Source: Mycobacterium arosiense ATCC BAA-1401 = DSM 45069 (lineage in GTDB: Bacteria; Actinomycetota; Actinomycetes; Mycobacteriales; Mycobacteriaceae). Taken from it: a DNA stretch of 37,255 nucleotides. The position numbers and the translations under genes were made by a program. The stretch covers positions 1 through 37,255 of the forward strand of contig NZ_MVHG01000049.1 in the NCBI RefSeq assembly GCF_002086125.1, read 5' to 3'. The notes under the pieces were generated by a model. That model worked only from the letters and a program-made list of their open reading frames with translations, did not search any database and was not told the DNA's origin. Below are positions 6,548 through 14,721 of the stretch, piece by piece; the first letter of the stretch is position 1, and every line of letters begins with the position of its first letter.

Positions 6548-8116
6548 TCAGGCCTGGCAGTGATAGGAGGCCGGCGGCGGCGTGCCGGCGACGAAATACC
6601 GAACGACGGCGGTGTCCACGCACTGGTGGCCGTTGAATACCGCGGTGTGCTGCGTCCCGTCGTTGGTGATCAGCGGGCCGCCGAGCTGGCGGGCCAGGTT
6701 CACCCCGGCCTGATACGGCGTGGCCGGGTCGTGCGTGGTGGACACGACGACGACCTTGCCCGGCCCCACGGGCGGCGCGGCATGCGGCGCCGACGTCGCC
6801 GGCACCGGCCACAGCGCGCACAAATCGCGCGGAGCATTTCCGGTGAACTGCCCGTAGCTCAGGAACGGCGCGGCCTGCCGGATCCGTTGATCGGCGTTCA
6901 CCCAGCTGGCTTGATCCGTCGGGTTCGGCGCGTCGACGCAGCGGACCGCGTTGAACGCGTCCTGGTCGTTGGAGTAGTGCCCGCTCTTGTCGCGCCCGTC
7001 GTAGTCGTCGGCGAGCAGCAGCAGGTCGCCGGCGTCGGTGCCGCGGGCCAGGCCGAGTAGCCCGCTGGTCAGGTATTTCCAGTGCGCCGGCGTGTAGAGC
7101 GCGTTGATGGTGCCGGTGGTCGCATCGGCGTAGCTCAGGCCGCGCGGGTCTGCGGTTTTGCCCGGCCTGGTGGCCAGCGGGTCGACCAGCGCGTGATAGC
7201 GGTTGACGAATTGGGTCGGGTCGGTGCCCAGCGGGCAGCCCGGCGAGCGGGCGCAGTCGGTGGCGTAGTCGTTAAAAGCCGTTTGGAATCCCGCCATTTG
7301 GTTGACGTTCTCGTCGATCGGCCCGACGGTCGGGTCGATGGCGCCGTCGAGCACCATCGCGCGCACGTGGTTGCCGAACTTTTCCAGGTAGGCGGTGCCC
7401 AGCTCGGTGCCGTAGCTGTAACCCAGGTAGTTGATCTGGTCGTCGCCCAGCGCCTGGCGCACGACGTCCATGTCGCGCGCGACCGACGCGGTGCCGGTGT
7501 TGGCCAAGAACGCCGCGCCCATCCGGTTGACGCACTGCTGGGCCAGCTGCCGGTAGAGCTGCTCGATATGCGCCACCCCACCGGGGCTGTAGTCGACCAT
7601 CGGCTCGCGCCGGTACGCGTCGAACTCGGCGTCGGTGCGGCAGCGCAGCGCGGGTGTCGAATGCCCGACGCCCCTGGGGTCGAAGCCGACCAGGTCGAAG
7701 TTGCGTCGAATCGGAGAGGCCTCCAGGTCCGGGGCCATCGAGGCCACCATGTCGACCGCCGAGCCGCCGGGACCGCCGGGATTGACCAGCAGCGAGCCGA
7801 CCCGCTGCCCGGACGCCGGGATCCGGATCACCGCCAGCTTCGCCTGCGCCCCGGCGGGATTGTTGTAGTCGATCGGTACCGACACGGTGGTGCACTGCGC
7901 GGTGGGGATTTCGCTTGTGTCACCGACGAATTGGCCACAGCTCCCCCAACCCTGCGGCACCGCGGCCGATGGCGGGTTCGGGCCCGGCGTCTGCCCGGCA
8001 CCGGGTTCGGGCGTGGCGACGGCTGCCGGCGGCGCGACGACGCATGGGCCACCGAGCAGCAGCCCGAATGAAAACAGCGCCGAGCTCAGGGATCTCAGGC
8101 GCGACATGGGTGTCAT
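6548..8116 (-). CDS. Secreted alpha/beta-hydrolase peptidase, Rv2223c-type (Hip1 paralog)
   Basis: The 522-residue protein belongs to the TAP-type (tripeptidyl aminopeptidase) alpha/beta-hydrolases. It is a close paralog of the next gene upstream. The N-terminus has basic residues followed by a hydrophobic stretch and an Ala-rich region, which fits a Sec signal peptide. Unlike the paralog, no lipobox cysteine is seen. The oxyanion motif NPGGPGGS is present. The likely catalytic triad is S234 in GYSYG, D463 in TTHDPATPY and H490 in GTQHT. Translation may begin at ATG 8116 or at ATG 8107 three codons later. It lies 82 bases before glnA2. The gene pair probably arose by tandem duplication. The substrate is unknown; the relatives process cell-envelope proteins. 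Confidence 0.9.
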   Translation of the reverse strand: MTPMSRLRSLSSALFSFGLLLGGPCVVAPPAAVATPEPGAGQTPGPNPPSAAVPQGWGSCGQFVGDTSEIPTAQCTTVSVPIDYNNPAGAQAKLAVIRIPASGQRVGSLLVNPGGPGGSAVDMVASMAPDLEASPIRRNFDLVGFDPRGVGHSTPALRCRTDAEFDAYRREPMVDYSPGGVAHIEQLYRQLAQQCVNRMGAAFLANTGTASVARDMDVVRQALGDDQINYLGYSYGTELGTAYLEKFGNHVRAMVLDGAIDPTVGPIDENVNQMAGFQTAFNDYATDCARSPGCPLGTDPTQFVNRYHALVDPLATRPGKTADPRGLSYADATTGTINALYTPAHWKYLTSGLLGLARGTDAGDLLLLADDYDGRDKSGHYSNDQDAFNAVRCVDAPNPTDQASWVNADQRIRQAAPFLSYGQFTGNAPRDLCALWPVPATSAPHAAPPVGPGKVVVVSTTHDPATPYQAGVNLARQLGGPLITNDGTQHTAVFNGHQCVDTAVVRYFVAGTPPPASYHCQA

Positions 8117-8189
8117 CGTTGCAGCCCCGGGTACCCGTCACGGCTCGAAACGATTACGCCTTGGTCTCGGCTGCCGCCCTCACCGAACG

Positions 8190-8233
8190 TGCACTCACGG
8201 CGAACGATCGCCGAAAACCGCGCCGCGAGTGCA
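8190..8233. repeat. Intergenic 13-bp palindrome
   Basis: tgcactcacggcg at 8190-8202 pairs with cgccgcgagtgca at 8221-8233 with a single mismatch, around an 18-base loop. It lies upstream of the Rv2223c-type gene and downstream of hip1. It could terminate hip1 transcription or be one copy of a dispersed intergenic palindrome. Confidence 0.55.
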
Positions 8234-8240
8234 TCTTCGG

Positions 8241-8366
8241 CGTCAGCGGGCGCGGCCTGATTGCCCGCTTCCTCCTCGCCCCGCTACGCGGGCCGCATCG
8301 TCAGCGGGCGCGGTTTTTGCCCGCTTCCTCCTCGCCCCGCTACGCGGGCCGCATCGTCAGCGGGCG
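8241..8366. repeat. Imperfect tandem repeat, two 48-bp copies with 56-bp period
   Basis: Positions 8263-8310 and 8319-8366 are identical over 48 bases, beginning gcccgcttcctcctcgcc and ending in cgtcagcgggcg. A partial third copy (cgtcagcgggcgcgg) precedes them at 8241-8255. Each unit has GCCCGC near its start and GCGGGC near its end, plus an inner cccgc-tac-gcggg hairpin, so every copy can fold. The second copy ends one base before the hip1 stop codon, as read on the minus strand. Function unknown; a dispersed genomic repeat or a transcript 3'-end structure is likely. Confidence 0.8.
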
Positions 8367-8367
8367 G

Positions 8368-9924
8368 TCAGCACTTGGCGCCGGTCGGCGGAATGGAGCC
8401 GCTGACCAGATACGCCGTCACGTAGTTGTCGATGCAGCCGTCGCCCTGGAATACCACCGTGTGCTGGGTGCCGTCGTAGGTGAGCAGCGAGCTGCGCAGC
8501 TCGTTGGCCAGATCGACCCCGGCCTTGTACGGGGTGGCCGGGTCATGGGTGGTCGACACCACCACCGTGGGCGCCAGGCCGGGCGCGGAAATGGTGTGCG
8601 GCTTGCTGGTTGGCGGCACCGGCCAGAACGCGCAGGTGCCCAGCGGGGCGTTGCCGGTGAACTGCCCGTAGCTCATGAACGGTGCGAGCTCACGGGAGCG
8701 GCGGTCTTCGTCAATCACCTTGGCGCGGTCGGTGATCGGCGGCTGGTCCACGCAGTTGACCGCCACCCGCGCGTCGGTGGCATTGCTGTAGTGGCCGTGC
8801 GAGTCGCGGCGCATGTACATGTCGGCCAGGGCGAGCAGGGTGTCGCCGTGGTGGTCGACGAGTTCGGCCAGGCCGTCGGTCAGGTGATGCCAAAGGTTCG
8901 GCGAATACAGCGCCATGATGGTGCCGATGATCGCGTCGCTGTAGCTCAGTCCGCGCGGGTCGTTGGTCGGGATGGGCCGACCCACCATCGGGTTGTTCGG
9001 ATCGACCATCTGGTCGACCAGGCTGTGGTAGACGTCCACGGCTTTGGCCGGATCGGTGCCCAGCGGGCAGGTCGGTTGCTTGGCGCATTCGACGGCGAAG
9101 TCGTTGAACGCGTCCTGGAATCCCTTGGCCTGACGCAGATCTGCCTCGATCTGATCGGCGTTGGGGTCGACGGCTCCATCGAGGATCATCGCCCGCACGT
9201 TGTGCGGGAAGGCCTCGGCGTACGCCGAGCCGATCCGGGTGCCATAGGAGTAGCCGAGGTAGGTGAGCTTCTCGTCGCCGAGCGCCGCGCGGATGGTATC
9301 GAGATCCCGTGCGACGTTGACGGTCCCGACGTTGGCCAAAAAGTTCTTGCCCATCTTATCGACGCACCGGCCGACGAACTGCTTGGTCTCGTCTTCCATG
9401 TGGGCCACACCCGCCGGGCTGTAGTCGACGTTGGGCTCGGTGCGCAGCCGGTCGTTGTCGGCGTCGGAGTTGCACCACACTGCCGGGCGCGACGCCCCCA
9501 CCCCGCGGGGATCGAAGCCCACCAGGTCGAAGCGCTCGCGGACCTTCTTGGGCAACGACTGCACGACACCCAGCGCCGCCTCGATGCCGGATTCCCCCGG
9601 TCCGCCGGGATTGATCACCAGCGAGCCGATCTTTTCGCCGGTCGCGGGGAAGCGAATCATCGCCAGCGTCGCCACGTCACCGTCGAGGTGGTCGTAGTCG
9701 ACCGGCACGGCCAGTTTGCCGCACAACGCACCGGCCGGAAGTTTGACCTTCGGGTTCGCCGCCCGGCACGGCGTCCACTCCACCGCCTGGCCCAGCTTGG
9801 GCCCGGACATGACGGCGCGTCCCACCACCACGCGGACACAGCCGGCCAGCAGCAGCGCAACGGCAGCCATCGACGTCCAGATCAGCAACTTGCGCGCGAT
9901 CTTGGCGCGGCGAGACAGGCCCAT
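8368..9924 (-). CDS. hip1: Lipoprotein serine peptidase Hip1/CaeA
   Basis: This 518-residue cell-envelope serine hydrolase corresponds to M. tuberculosis Rv2224c (Hip1, CaeA), which cleaves GroEL2 and modulates host responses. A positively charged N-terminus is followed by a hydrophobic segment and the lipobox LAGC, with the lipidated cysteine at C29, so it should be anchored outside the membrane. The oxyanion motif is NPGGPGES. The triad is S226 in GYSYG, D461 in TTHDPATPY and H488 in GTQHT, each two residues below the numbers known for the 520-residue M. tuberculosis protein. The C-terminus PPTGAKC also matches. It is the first gene of the minus-strand set running through its paralog to glnA2. 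The repeats at 8241-8366 abut its stop. Confidence 0.96.
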   Translation of the reverse strand: MGLSRRAKIARKLLIWTSMAAVALLLAGCVRVVVGRAVMSGPKLGQAVEWTPCRAANPKVKLPAGALCGKLAVPVDYDHLDGDVATLAMIRFPATGEKIGSLVINPGGPGESGIEAALGVVQSLPKKVRERFDLVGFDPRGVGASRPAVWCNSDADNDRLRTEPNVDYSPAGVAHMEDETKQFVGRCVDKMGKNFLANVGTVNVARDLDTIRAALGDEKLTYLGYSYGTRIGSAYAEAFPHNVRAMILDGAVDPNADQIEADLRQAKGFQDAFNDFAVECAKQPTCPLGTDPAKAVDVYHSLVDQMVDPNNPMVGRPIPTNDPRGLSYSDAIIGTIMALYSPNLWHHLTDGLAELVDHHGDTLLALADMYMRRDSHGHYSNATDARVAVNCVDQPPITDRAKVIDEDRRSRELAPFMSYGQFTGNAPLGTCAFWPVPPTSKPHTISAPGLAPTVVVSTTHDPATPYKAGVDLANELRSSLLTYDGTQHTVVFQGDGCIDNYVTAYLVSGSIPPTGAKC

Positions 9925-9982
9925 GCCAACCTATGCTGCCAGAGGAAACCTGAGATCTGGATTAGCGGCACCGCCGTCGCAG

Positions 9983-11395
9983 CTATCGCGCGAGCGCGAG
10001 CAGCTCCTCCAACCCCGCCGCGAACTCGTCGGCCATCTTCCACAAGTCCGGCAGCAGATCCGGGCAGGAAACCAGACCGATGTCGAGTTTGCCCTGCAGC
10101 GACATCGCGGTGATGTTGAGCCCCGAGCCGTGAAATATCGGCCCCAACGGATACATCGATTTGACCTCGCAGCCCAACATGTACAGGGGAACCTGCGGCC
10201 CGGGCACGTTGGAGATCACCAAATTGTGCACCGGCATGCTGTCGGTGAACCGGGTTCTGGCATACAAACGCATCGCAATCCCGAACACCGCCGGCGCGGC
10301 GAATTGCGACCAATCCTGCAGCAGTGACGCGCCGATAGCTGAACTGTGTTCTTTGGCAATCGAATTGGCCTCGGCGATGGCTTTCAACCGTTCCACGGGA
10401 TCGGCGATCTGGGTATGCAAACAGGAAAACATCGCCGTTACCTGATTGCGGCCGGGCCGGTCGGATTTGCCGTGAACCGAAACCGGGACCGAGGCCACCA
10501 GCGACGATCTCGGCAATTCGTGGCGGTCGGTCAGGTATTGGCGCAACACACCGGAAACCAACGCCATCACCACATCGTTGACTTTGACGTCGAAATGGCG
10601 CTTCACCATTTTGACGTCGTCGAGATCCAATTCGGCATAGGCGACATTGCGGCGATCGCTGATTCTGGCGTTGAAGACCGTCCGCGGCGCCGCGAAGGGA
10701 CGGGCCATGGCCAGGCCGTCGCGCGCCCTTCGCACCGTGTCGAGCACCGACCACACGGTGTCGGGCACCACGTTGAGCAGGTGCAGGGGCCGGGTCGCGA
10801 AGCGGACCAGCCCGCCGGCCGCGATCTGCCAAACCTGGGCTCCGCCGACGCCCTTGGCCGGCTGCGGGGGCGGGGCGTCGGCTTCGGTCGCGCACAACTG
10901 CGACATCAGGTTGGCGCCGGTCACCCCGTCGACGCCGGCGTGGTGCACCTTGGTCATCACCACCAGCCGTCCGCCGAAACCGTCCCAGCGGTGGCAGTCC
11001 GTGCCGGCCACGCCCTCGATGATCCACATCTCCCACAGCGGCCGGCCACGGTCCAACGGGGTTTCGGCGATGTGGCCGCAGATTTCGGAGAGCTCGGCGC
11101 GCCCTCCCGGAGCCGGGAGCGCAATGCGATGCAGATGGCGGTCGATATCGAATTTCTCGTCGTCCACCCACACCGGGTGGTCGAGATTCAGCGGACTGTT
11201 GGCCAGCTTCTCGCGGAACGCCGGGATCGCCTTGATACGCAGCGCGAGGGCGTCGCGCAGCCGGTCAAAGGCATAACCGCCCGGCACGGTCGACGTGTCC
11301 AGCTCGATGATCGAGCACACATGCAGGGGCTGCGACGACGTCTCCAAATACAGGAAGCTGGCGTCCAGTCCGCTCAGCCGCTGCATGCGCAGCAT
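9983..11395 (-). CDS. Wax ester synthase/diacylglycerol acyltransferase family protein
   Basis: The 470-residue product is a bifunctional WS/DGAT-family acyltransferase, the family that makes triacylglycerol or wax esters from acyl-CoA in mycobacteria. The start motif MQRLSGLDASFLYLE is typical. The catalytic motif HHxxxDG is intact (H151, H152, D156, G157). Later family blocks (PLWEMWI, SNVPGP, GSGLNI) are also present. The chosen start is ATG 11395, with GAGAAA upstream; ATG 11386 is an alternative. The frame is open further upstream, but that part overlaps the panB promoter region. The gene is divergent from panB. As I recall it, M. tuberculosis has no such gene between hip1 and panB, so this is a lineage-specific insertion. 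Which lipid it makes cannot be told. Confidence 0.92.
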   Translation of the reverse strand: MLRMQRLSGLDASFLYLETSSQPLHVCSIIELDTSTVPGGYAFDRLRDALALRIKAIPAFREKLANSPLNLDHPVWVDDEKFDIDRHLHRIALPAPGGRAELSEICGHIAETPLDRGRPLWEMWIIEGVAGTDCHRWDGFGGRLVVMTKVHHAGVDGVTGANLMSQLCATEADAPPPQPAKGVGGAQVWQIAAGGLVRFATRPLHLLNVVPDTVWSVLDTVRRARDGLAMARPFAAPRTVFNARISDRRNVAYAELDLDDVKMVKRHFDVKVNDVVMALVSGVLRQYLTDRHELPRSSLVASVPVSVHGKSDRPGRNQVTAMFSCLHTQIADPVERLKAIAEANSIAKEHSSAIGASLLQDWSQFAAPAVFGIAMRLYARTRFTDSMPVHNLVISNVPGPQVPLYMLGCEVKSMYPLGPIFHGSGLNITAMSLQGKLDIGLVSCPDLLPDLWKMADEFAAGLEELLALAR

Positions 11396-11519
11396 GGTAT
11401 TTCTCACACCGCCGCCCCGGTGCGACTGCGCAAAAGAAATGGCAGAATCGAGTAGTCCAACGAACCCGGGGACCGTTATCAGGCCACGAGGATCGAACCG
11501 ACCACCACTAGGGACAATG

Positions 11520-12368
11520 ATGTCTGAGCACAACGTTTACGGCGCCAACTCGCCTGCGCAGCCCGAAAAGCCGCGGCCCAAGATTCGCACCCATCATTTG
11601 CAGAAGATGAAGGCCGAGGGGCGCAAGTGGGCCATGCTCACCGCCTACGACTACTCGACCGCCCGCGTTTTCGACGGCGCCGGCATCCCGGTCCTGCTGG
11701 TCGGCGACTCGGCGGCCAACGTGGTGTTTGGCTACGACACCACCGTGCCCGTCTCGATCGACGAGTTGATTCCGCTGGTCCGCGGCGTGGTGCGGGGTGC
11801 CCCGCACGCGCTGGTCGTCGCCGACCTGCCGTTCGGCAGCTACGAGGCCGGACCGGCCGCCGCGCTGGCCGCCGCCACCCGCTTCATGAAGGAGGGCGGC
11901 GCACACGCGGTCAAGCTCGAGGGCGGCGAGCGGGTCGCCGAGCAGATCGCCTGCCTGACCGCCGCCGGCATCCCGGTGATGGCGCACATCGGGTTCACCC
12001 CGCAGAGCGTGAACGGCCTGGGCGGATTCCGGGTGCAGGGCCGCGGTGACGCGGCGGAGCAGACCGTGCACGACGCGATCGCCGTCGCCGAGGCCGGCGC
12101 GTTCGCCGTCGTCATGGAGATGGTGCCCGCCGAGCTGGCCACCCAGATCACCGGCAAGCTGACCATCCCCACCATCGGGATCGGGGCCGGACCAAACTGT
12201 GACGGCCAGGTCCTGGTGTGGCAGGACATGGCCGGCATGAGCAGCGGCAGGCCGGCCCGCTTCGTCAAGCGGTTCGCGGACATCGGCGGGGAATTGCGCC
12301 GGGCCGCAACGCAGTATGCGCAAGAGGTGGCCGGCGGGGTGTTCCCCGCCGACGAGCACTGCTTCTAG
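11520..12368 (+). CDS. panB: Ketopantoate hydroxymethyltransferase PanB
   Basis: This 282-residue enzyme transfers a hydroxymethyl group from 5,10-methylene-THF to alpha-ketoisovalerate, giving ketopantoate for coenzyme A synthesis. It is very close to the 281-residue M. tuberculosis protein. Visible family motifs are MLTAYDYSTAR, the VGDSAANVV metal-binding segment, VVADLPFGSYE, AVKLEGG, HIGFTPQS and TIGIGAGPNCDGQVLV. Two ATG codons stand side by side. The second (11520) has AGGGA five bases upstream and gives the MSEHNVYGAN start seen in relatives, so I chose it. PanB is cytoplasmic. The gene is divergent from the WS/DGAT gene, and no other pantothenate gene is in the window. Confidence 0.97.
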   Translation: MSEHNVYGANSPAQPEKPRPKIRTHHLQKMKAEGRKWAMLTAYDYSTARVFDGAGIPVLLVGDSAANVVFGYDTTVPVSIDELIPLVRGVVRGAPHALVVADLPFGSYEAGPAAALAAATRFMKEGGAHAVKLEGGERVAEQIACLTAAGIPVMAHIGFTPQSVNGLGGFRVQGRGDAAEQTVHDAIAVAEAGAFAVVMEMVPAELATQITGKLTIPTIGIGAGPNCDGQVLVWQDMAGMSSGRPARFVKRFADIGGELRRAATQYAQEVAGGVFPADEHCF

Positions 12369-12508
12369 ATCCACCGCGGCGATTCGTCACCGGCACCCTT
12401 CACGCCTGGTCGACGGCGTTATCGCTGTCACACCCCAACCGCCGAAAACCCTTGCAGTCCAGCGCTGTACGATTGCCCGCAGAAACAACCGAATTCTGAG
12501 TAGCAGGG

Positions 12509-13735
12509 GTGGACCACATCGATCGGGGGAATCGCGGTGCCTTCGTGCACCGTCGGGCGGTGTTGACGTTGCCGCTGCTGGTGGCAGGAGGCATGGCTTT
12601 GGCCCAGACACCGCGTTCGTCCGCCCAACCGCCCCGCACCTCGCCGCAGGCGGCCCGGTGGTCACCCGAGCGCGCCAACCGGTGGTATCAGGCGCAGGGC
12701 TGGCCGGTCGGCGCGAACTACATCACCTCCAACGCCATCAACCAGTTGGAGATGTTCCAGCGCGAAACTTTCAACCCCCGGCGCATCGATACCGAGCTGG
12801 GCTGGGCGCGGACCAACGGGTTCAACGCGATACGGGTGTTTTTGCACGATCAGCTCTGGGCGCAGGATTACCGCGGGTTCCAGGGGCGCCTCGCCCAGTT
12901 CGTCGACATCGCGGCACGGCACGGCATCAAGCCGCTGTTCGTCCTGTTCGATTCGTGTTGGGATCCGTTCCCGAAGTCGGGTCCGCAGCGCGCGCCGCGG
13001 CCGGGCATCCACAACTCCGGCTGGGTGCAGAGCCCGGGGGCGGCGCGCCTCGACGACCGCGGCTACCTGCGCACCATGCGCGGCTACGTGACCGGGGTGC
13101 TGACGCAATTCCGCAGCGACGACCGCGTTTTGGGTTGGGATCTGTGGAACGAGCCGGACAACCCCGCGGACGCCTACGCCAACGTCGAGCGCAAAGACAA
13201 GGTGGACCTGGTCGCCCAACTACTCCCCCAGGTGTTCGAGTGGGCGCGGCTGGTCGATCCCTGCCAGCCGTTGACCAGTGGCGTCTGGCACGGCGAGTGG
13301 GCCGACCCGGGTCGGCGCAGCGTCATCAGCGGCATCCAGCTAGACAACTCCGACGTCATCACCTTCCACTCCTACGCCGCGCCCGCGGAGTTCGAGAGCC
13401 GCATCGCCGAGCTCGTCGGTCAGGGCCGGCCCATCCTGTGCACCGAGTACATGGCCCGGCCGCTGGGCAGCACGGTCCAAGACATCCTGCCCATCGCAAA
13501 GCGCGCCGGCGTCGGCGCGTTCAACTGGGGGTTGGTCGCCGGGAAGACGCAGACCTACTTCCCCTGGGATTCCTGGGACCAACCGAACCCGGACCCCGCG
13601 ATGCCGCAGGACTGGTTTCACGACCTGCTGGGCCCGGACGGACGGCCATTCCGCGACACCGAGATCCAGACGATCCTGCAGTGCGGTGACCTCGCGATGC
13701 ATCTGCAGCAGCCGCCGCCACCGCCGGCCGGCTGA
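12509..13735 (+). CDS. Secreted GH5-like glycoside hydrolase (cellulase/mannanase clan)
   Basis: The 408-residue product resembles clan GH-A beta-glycosidases of the GH5 type. The predicted acid/base glutamate is E215 in WDLWNEPDNP. The nucleophile candidate is E313 in ILCTEYMARP, 98 residues later. FNAIRVFLHDQ and HGIKPLFVLFDS fit the barrel strands. Near the N-terminus HRRAVLTLPLLVAGG resembles a twin-arginine or Sec signal, so export is likely. The end is proline-rich (PPPPPAG). The GTG start at 12509 has a weak AGCAGGG site; an in-frame GTG at 12545 is possible. Substrate specificity is not visible. The gene is absent between panB and Rv2226 in M. tuberculosis as I recall it, so it is accessory. 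Confidence 0.85.
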   Translation: MDHIDRGNRGAFVHRRAVLTLPLLVAGGMALAQTPRSSAQPPRTSPQAARWSPERANRWYQAQGWPVGANYITSNAINQLEMFQRETFNPRRIDTELGWARTNGFNAIRVFLHDQLWAQDYRGFQGRLAQFVDIAARHGIKPLFVLFDSCWDPFPKSGPQRAPRPGIHNSGWVQSPGAARLDDRGYLRTMRGYVTGVLTQFRSDDRVLGWDLWNEPDNPADAYANVERKDKVDLVAQLLPQVFEWARLVDPCQPLTSGVWHGEWADPGRRSVISGIQLDNSDVITFHSYAAPAEFESRIAELVGQGRPILCTEYMARPLGSTVQDILPIAKRAGVGAFNWGLVAGKTQTYFPWDSWDQPNPDPAMPQDWFHDLLGPDGRPFRDTEIQTILQCGDLAMHLQQPPPPPAG

Positions 13736-13745
13736 CGGTGCTCGG

Positions 13746-14126
13746 TCAGCGGCACCGATTCTGAAAGTCGGTCAACGGCTGGCGGATGCCCTCGAGGTCG
13801 GTGTGGGTCTGCGGGTTGGCGTCCATGTACTGCTTCAACTGCGCCCGCATGTCGTCGCGTGGCTGCCCCTTCAAGCTGGTGAAGTAGTCGTTGACGTCCG
13901 GGTGGGTGAACAGATACGCCGACGTCGCCGCGGCGACGCCCGAGGACACCTGGGCGAGGTCGGCCGCCGTGCAGTTCGGTTGCGACGAGGGCGCCGGTTG
14001 CAAATCGTCGACCGGCCAATCCGCGGCGGCCGAACCCGCCGTCGCGAAAAGCATTGCCAGGCTGGCCGCGCCGGCCGCCGTTACGCCGGAAACGGCCCGG
14101 ACCGCCGGGCGAACAAAAGACACCAT
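13746..14126 (-). CDS. Haemophore-like haem-binding secreted protein (MHB family)
   Basis: This 126-residue exported protein has a basic, hydrophobic signal ending near SAAA-DWP. Its mature part has the pattern of the mycobacterial haemophore family (PF16525, Rv0203-like). A cysteine in NCTAADLAQVSSGVAAA is followed by SAYLFTHPDVNDYFTSL, and a C-terminal cysteine (FQNRC) may form a disulphide with the first. Relatives bind haem outside the cell. The start is ATG 14126 with AGGAG upstream; a longer frame would prepend a run of arginines. It converges on the GH5-like gene, whose stop lies 11 bases away. Confidence 0.8.
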   Translation of the reverse strand: MVSFVRPAVRAVSGVTAAGAASLAMLFATAGSAAADWPVDDLQPAPSSQPNCTAADLAQVSSGVAAATSAYLFTHPDVNDYFTSLKGQPRDDMRAQLKQYMDANPQTHTDLEGIRQPLTDFQNRCR

Positions 14127-14280
14127 GGCGACGCTCCTTCGTCTTCGCGTCCGCACGCGCGGCCGTTACCCGTACCGAACCATAAGGGCTTTTCGCAGCG
14201 GCCATGCGCAATTCGGGCGGCAAAGAAATGCGGAGCCATTCGTCAATCTCCACCCGCCCGCCGCGCCACAACGGCACAAT

Positions 14281-14304
14281 GCATTCAGGGTGGCATTCAG
14301 GGTG
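14281..14304. repeat. 12-bp perfect tandem duplication
   Basis: gcattcagggtg occurs at 14281-14292 and again at 14293-14304, ending five bases before the ribosome binding site of the next gene. It may be a recent slippage duplication in the 5' leader or a regulator site. Confidence 0.6.
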
Positions 14305-14322
14305 GCTGGAAGGAGACCGCAG

Positions 14323-14571
14323 ATGAATCGGCGCCGCTGGTTTGCCGCATTGCTGGCGTTTTCGGGATTGGCCGCGATCCCCGCCATTCTTGTTTCCGCC
14401 CATTCCGCCGATCGGGTAGAGGCGACGGTGTGCGTGGGCGCGGGCCGACGCATTTCGGTCAGCGGTTGCACCAACATCGCCGACAACATCCAACGCTATG
14501 TCCCGCCGCCGGCGGTTTACGCGCCGCTGCCCGAGGACGAGACGACGGCCCCTCCGCCACCGCCGCCGTAA
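14323..14571 (+). CDS. Small exported protein with proline-rich tail
   Basis: An 82-residue product starts at ATG 14323, with AAGGAG seven bases upstream. MNRRRW is followed by a hydrophobic stretch (ALLAFSGLAAIPAILVSA), typical of a signal peptide or anchor. The mature part is short, with two cysteines (TVCVGAG and SGCTNIAD) that may form a disulphide, then PPPAVYAPLPED and six terminal prolines. I recognise it only as a conserved type of small mycobacterial exported protein and know no function. The divergent promoter region with the haemophore-like gene (14127-14322) includes the 12-bp duplication. Confidence 0.7.
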   Translation: MNRRRWFAALLAFSGLAAIPAILVSAHSADRVEATVCVGAGRRISVSGCTNIADNIQRYVPPPAVYAPLPEDETTAPPPPPP

Positions 14572-14721
14572 CGGCAACGGCGACGGGCGCGCCACCCACC
14601 GGCCGATCCGCGCCGGGCTCGTCGTTTCGGTATGGCAGGCTATGGGTGCTCAATTCCCACCGTCCACCAGTTCACGGGTGCCGCGCCCTGCGCGCCCGCC
14701 CGGCCCCCAGTGGAGCCCCAG

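Noticed and set aside
3616..6636. Plus-strand open frame of 1006 codons opposite glnE and glnA2
   Set aside because: High-GC third-position bias keeps antisense frames open. The opposite strand has clear family motifs, while this frame gives a His/Gln/Arg/Gly-rich product with no motif.
8241..8366. Tandem repeats considered as a CRISPR array
   Set aside because: Two repeats of 48 bases with an 8-base gap and no cas genes; not a CRISPR layout.
7915..10113. Plus-strand open frame of 732 codons across hip1 and its paralog
   Set aside because: It spans a gene, an intergenic repeat and another gene on the opposite strand without any domain.
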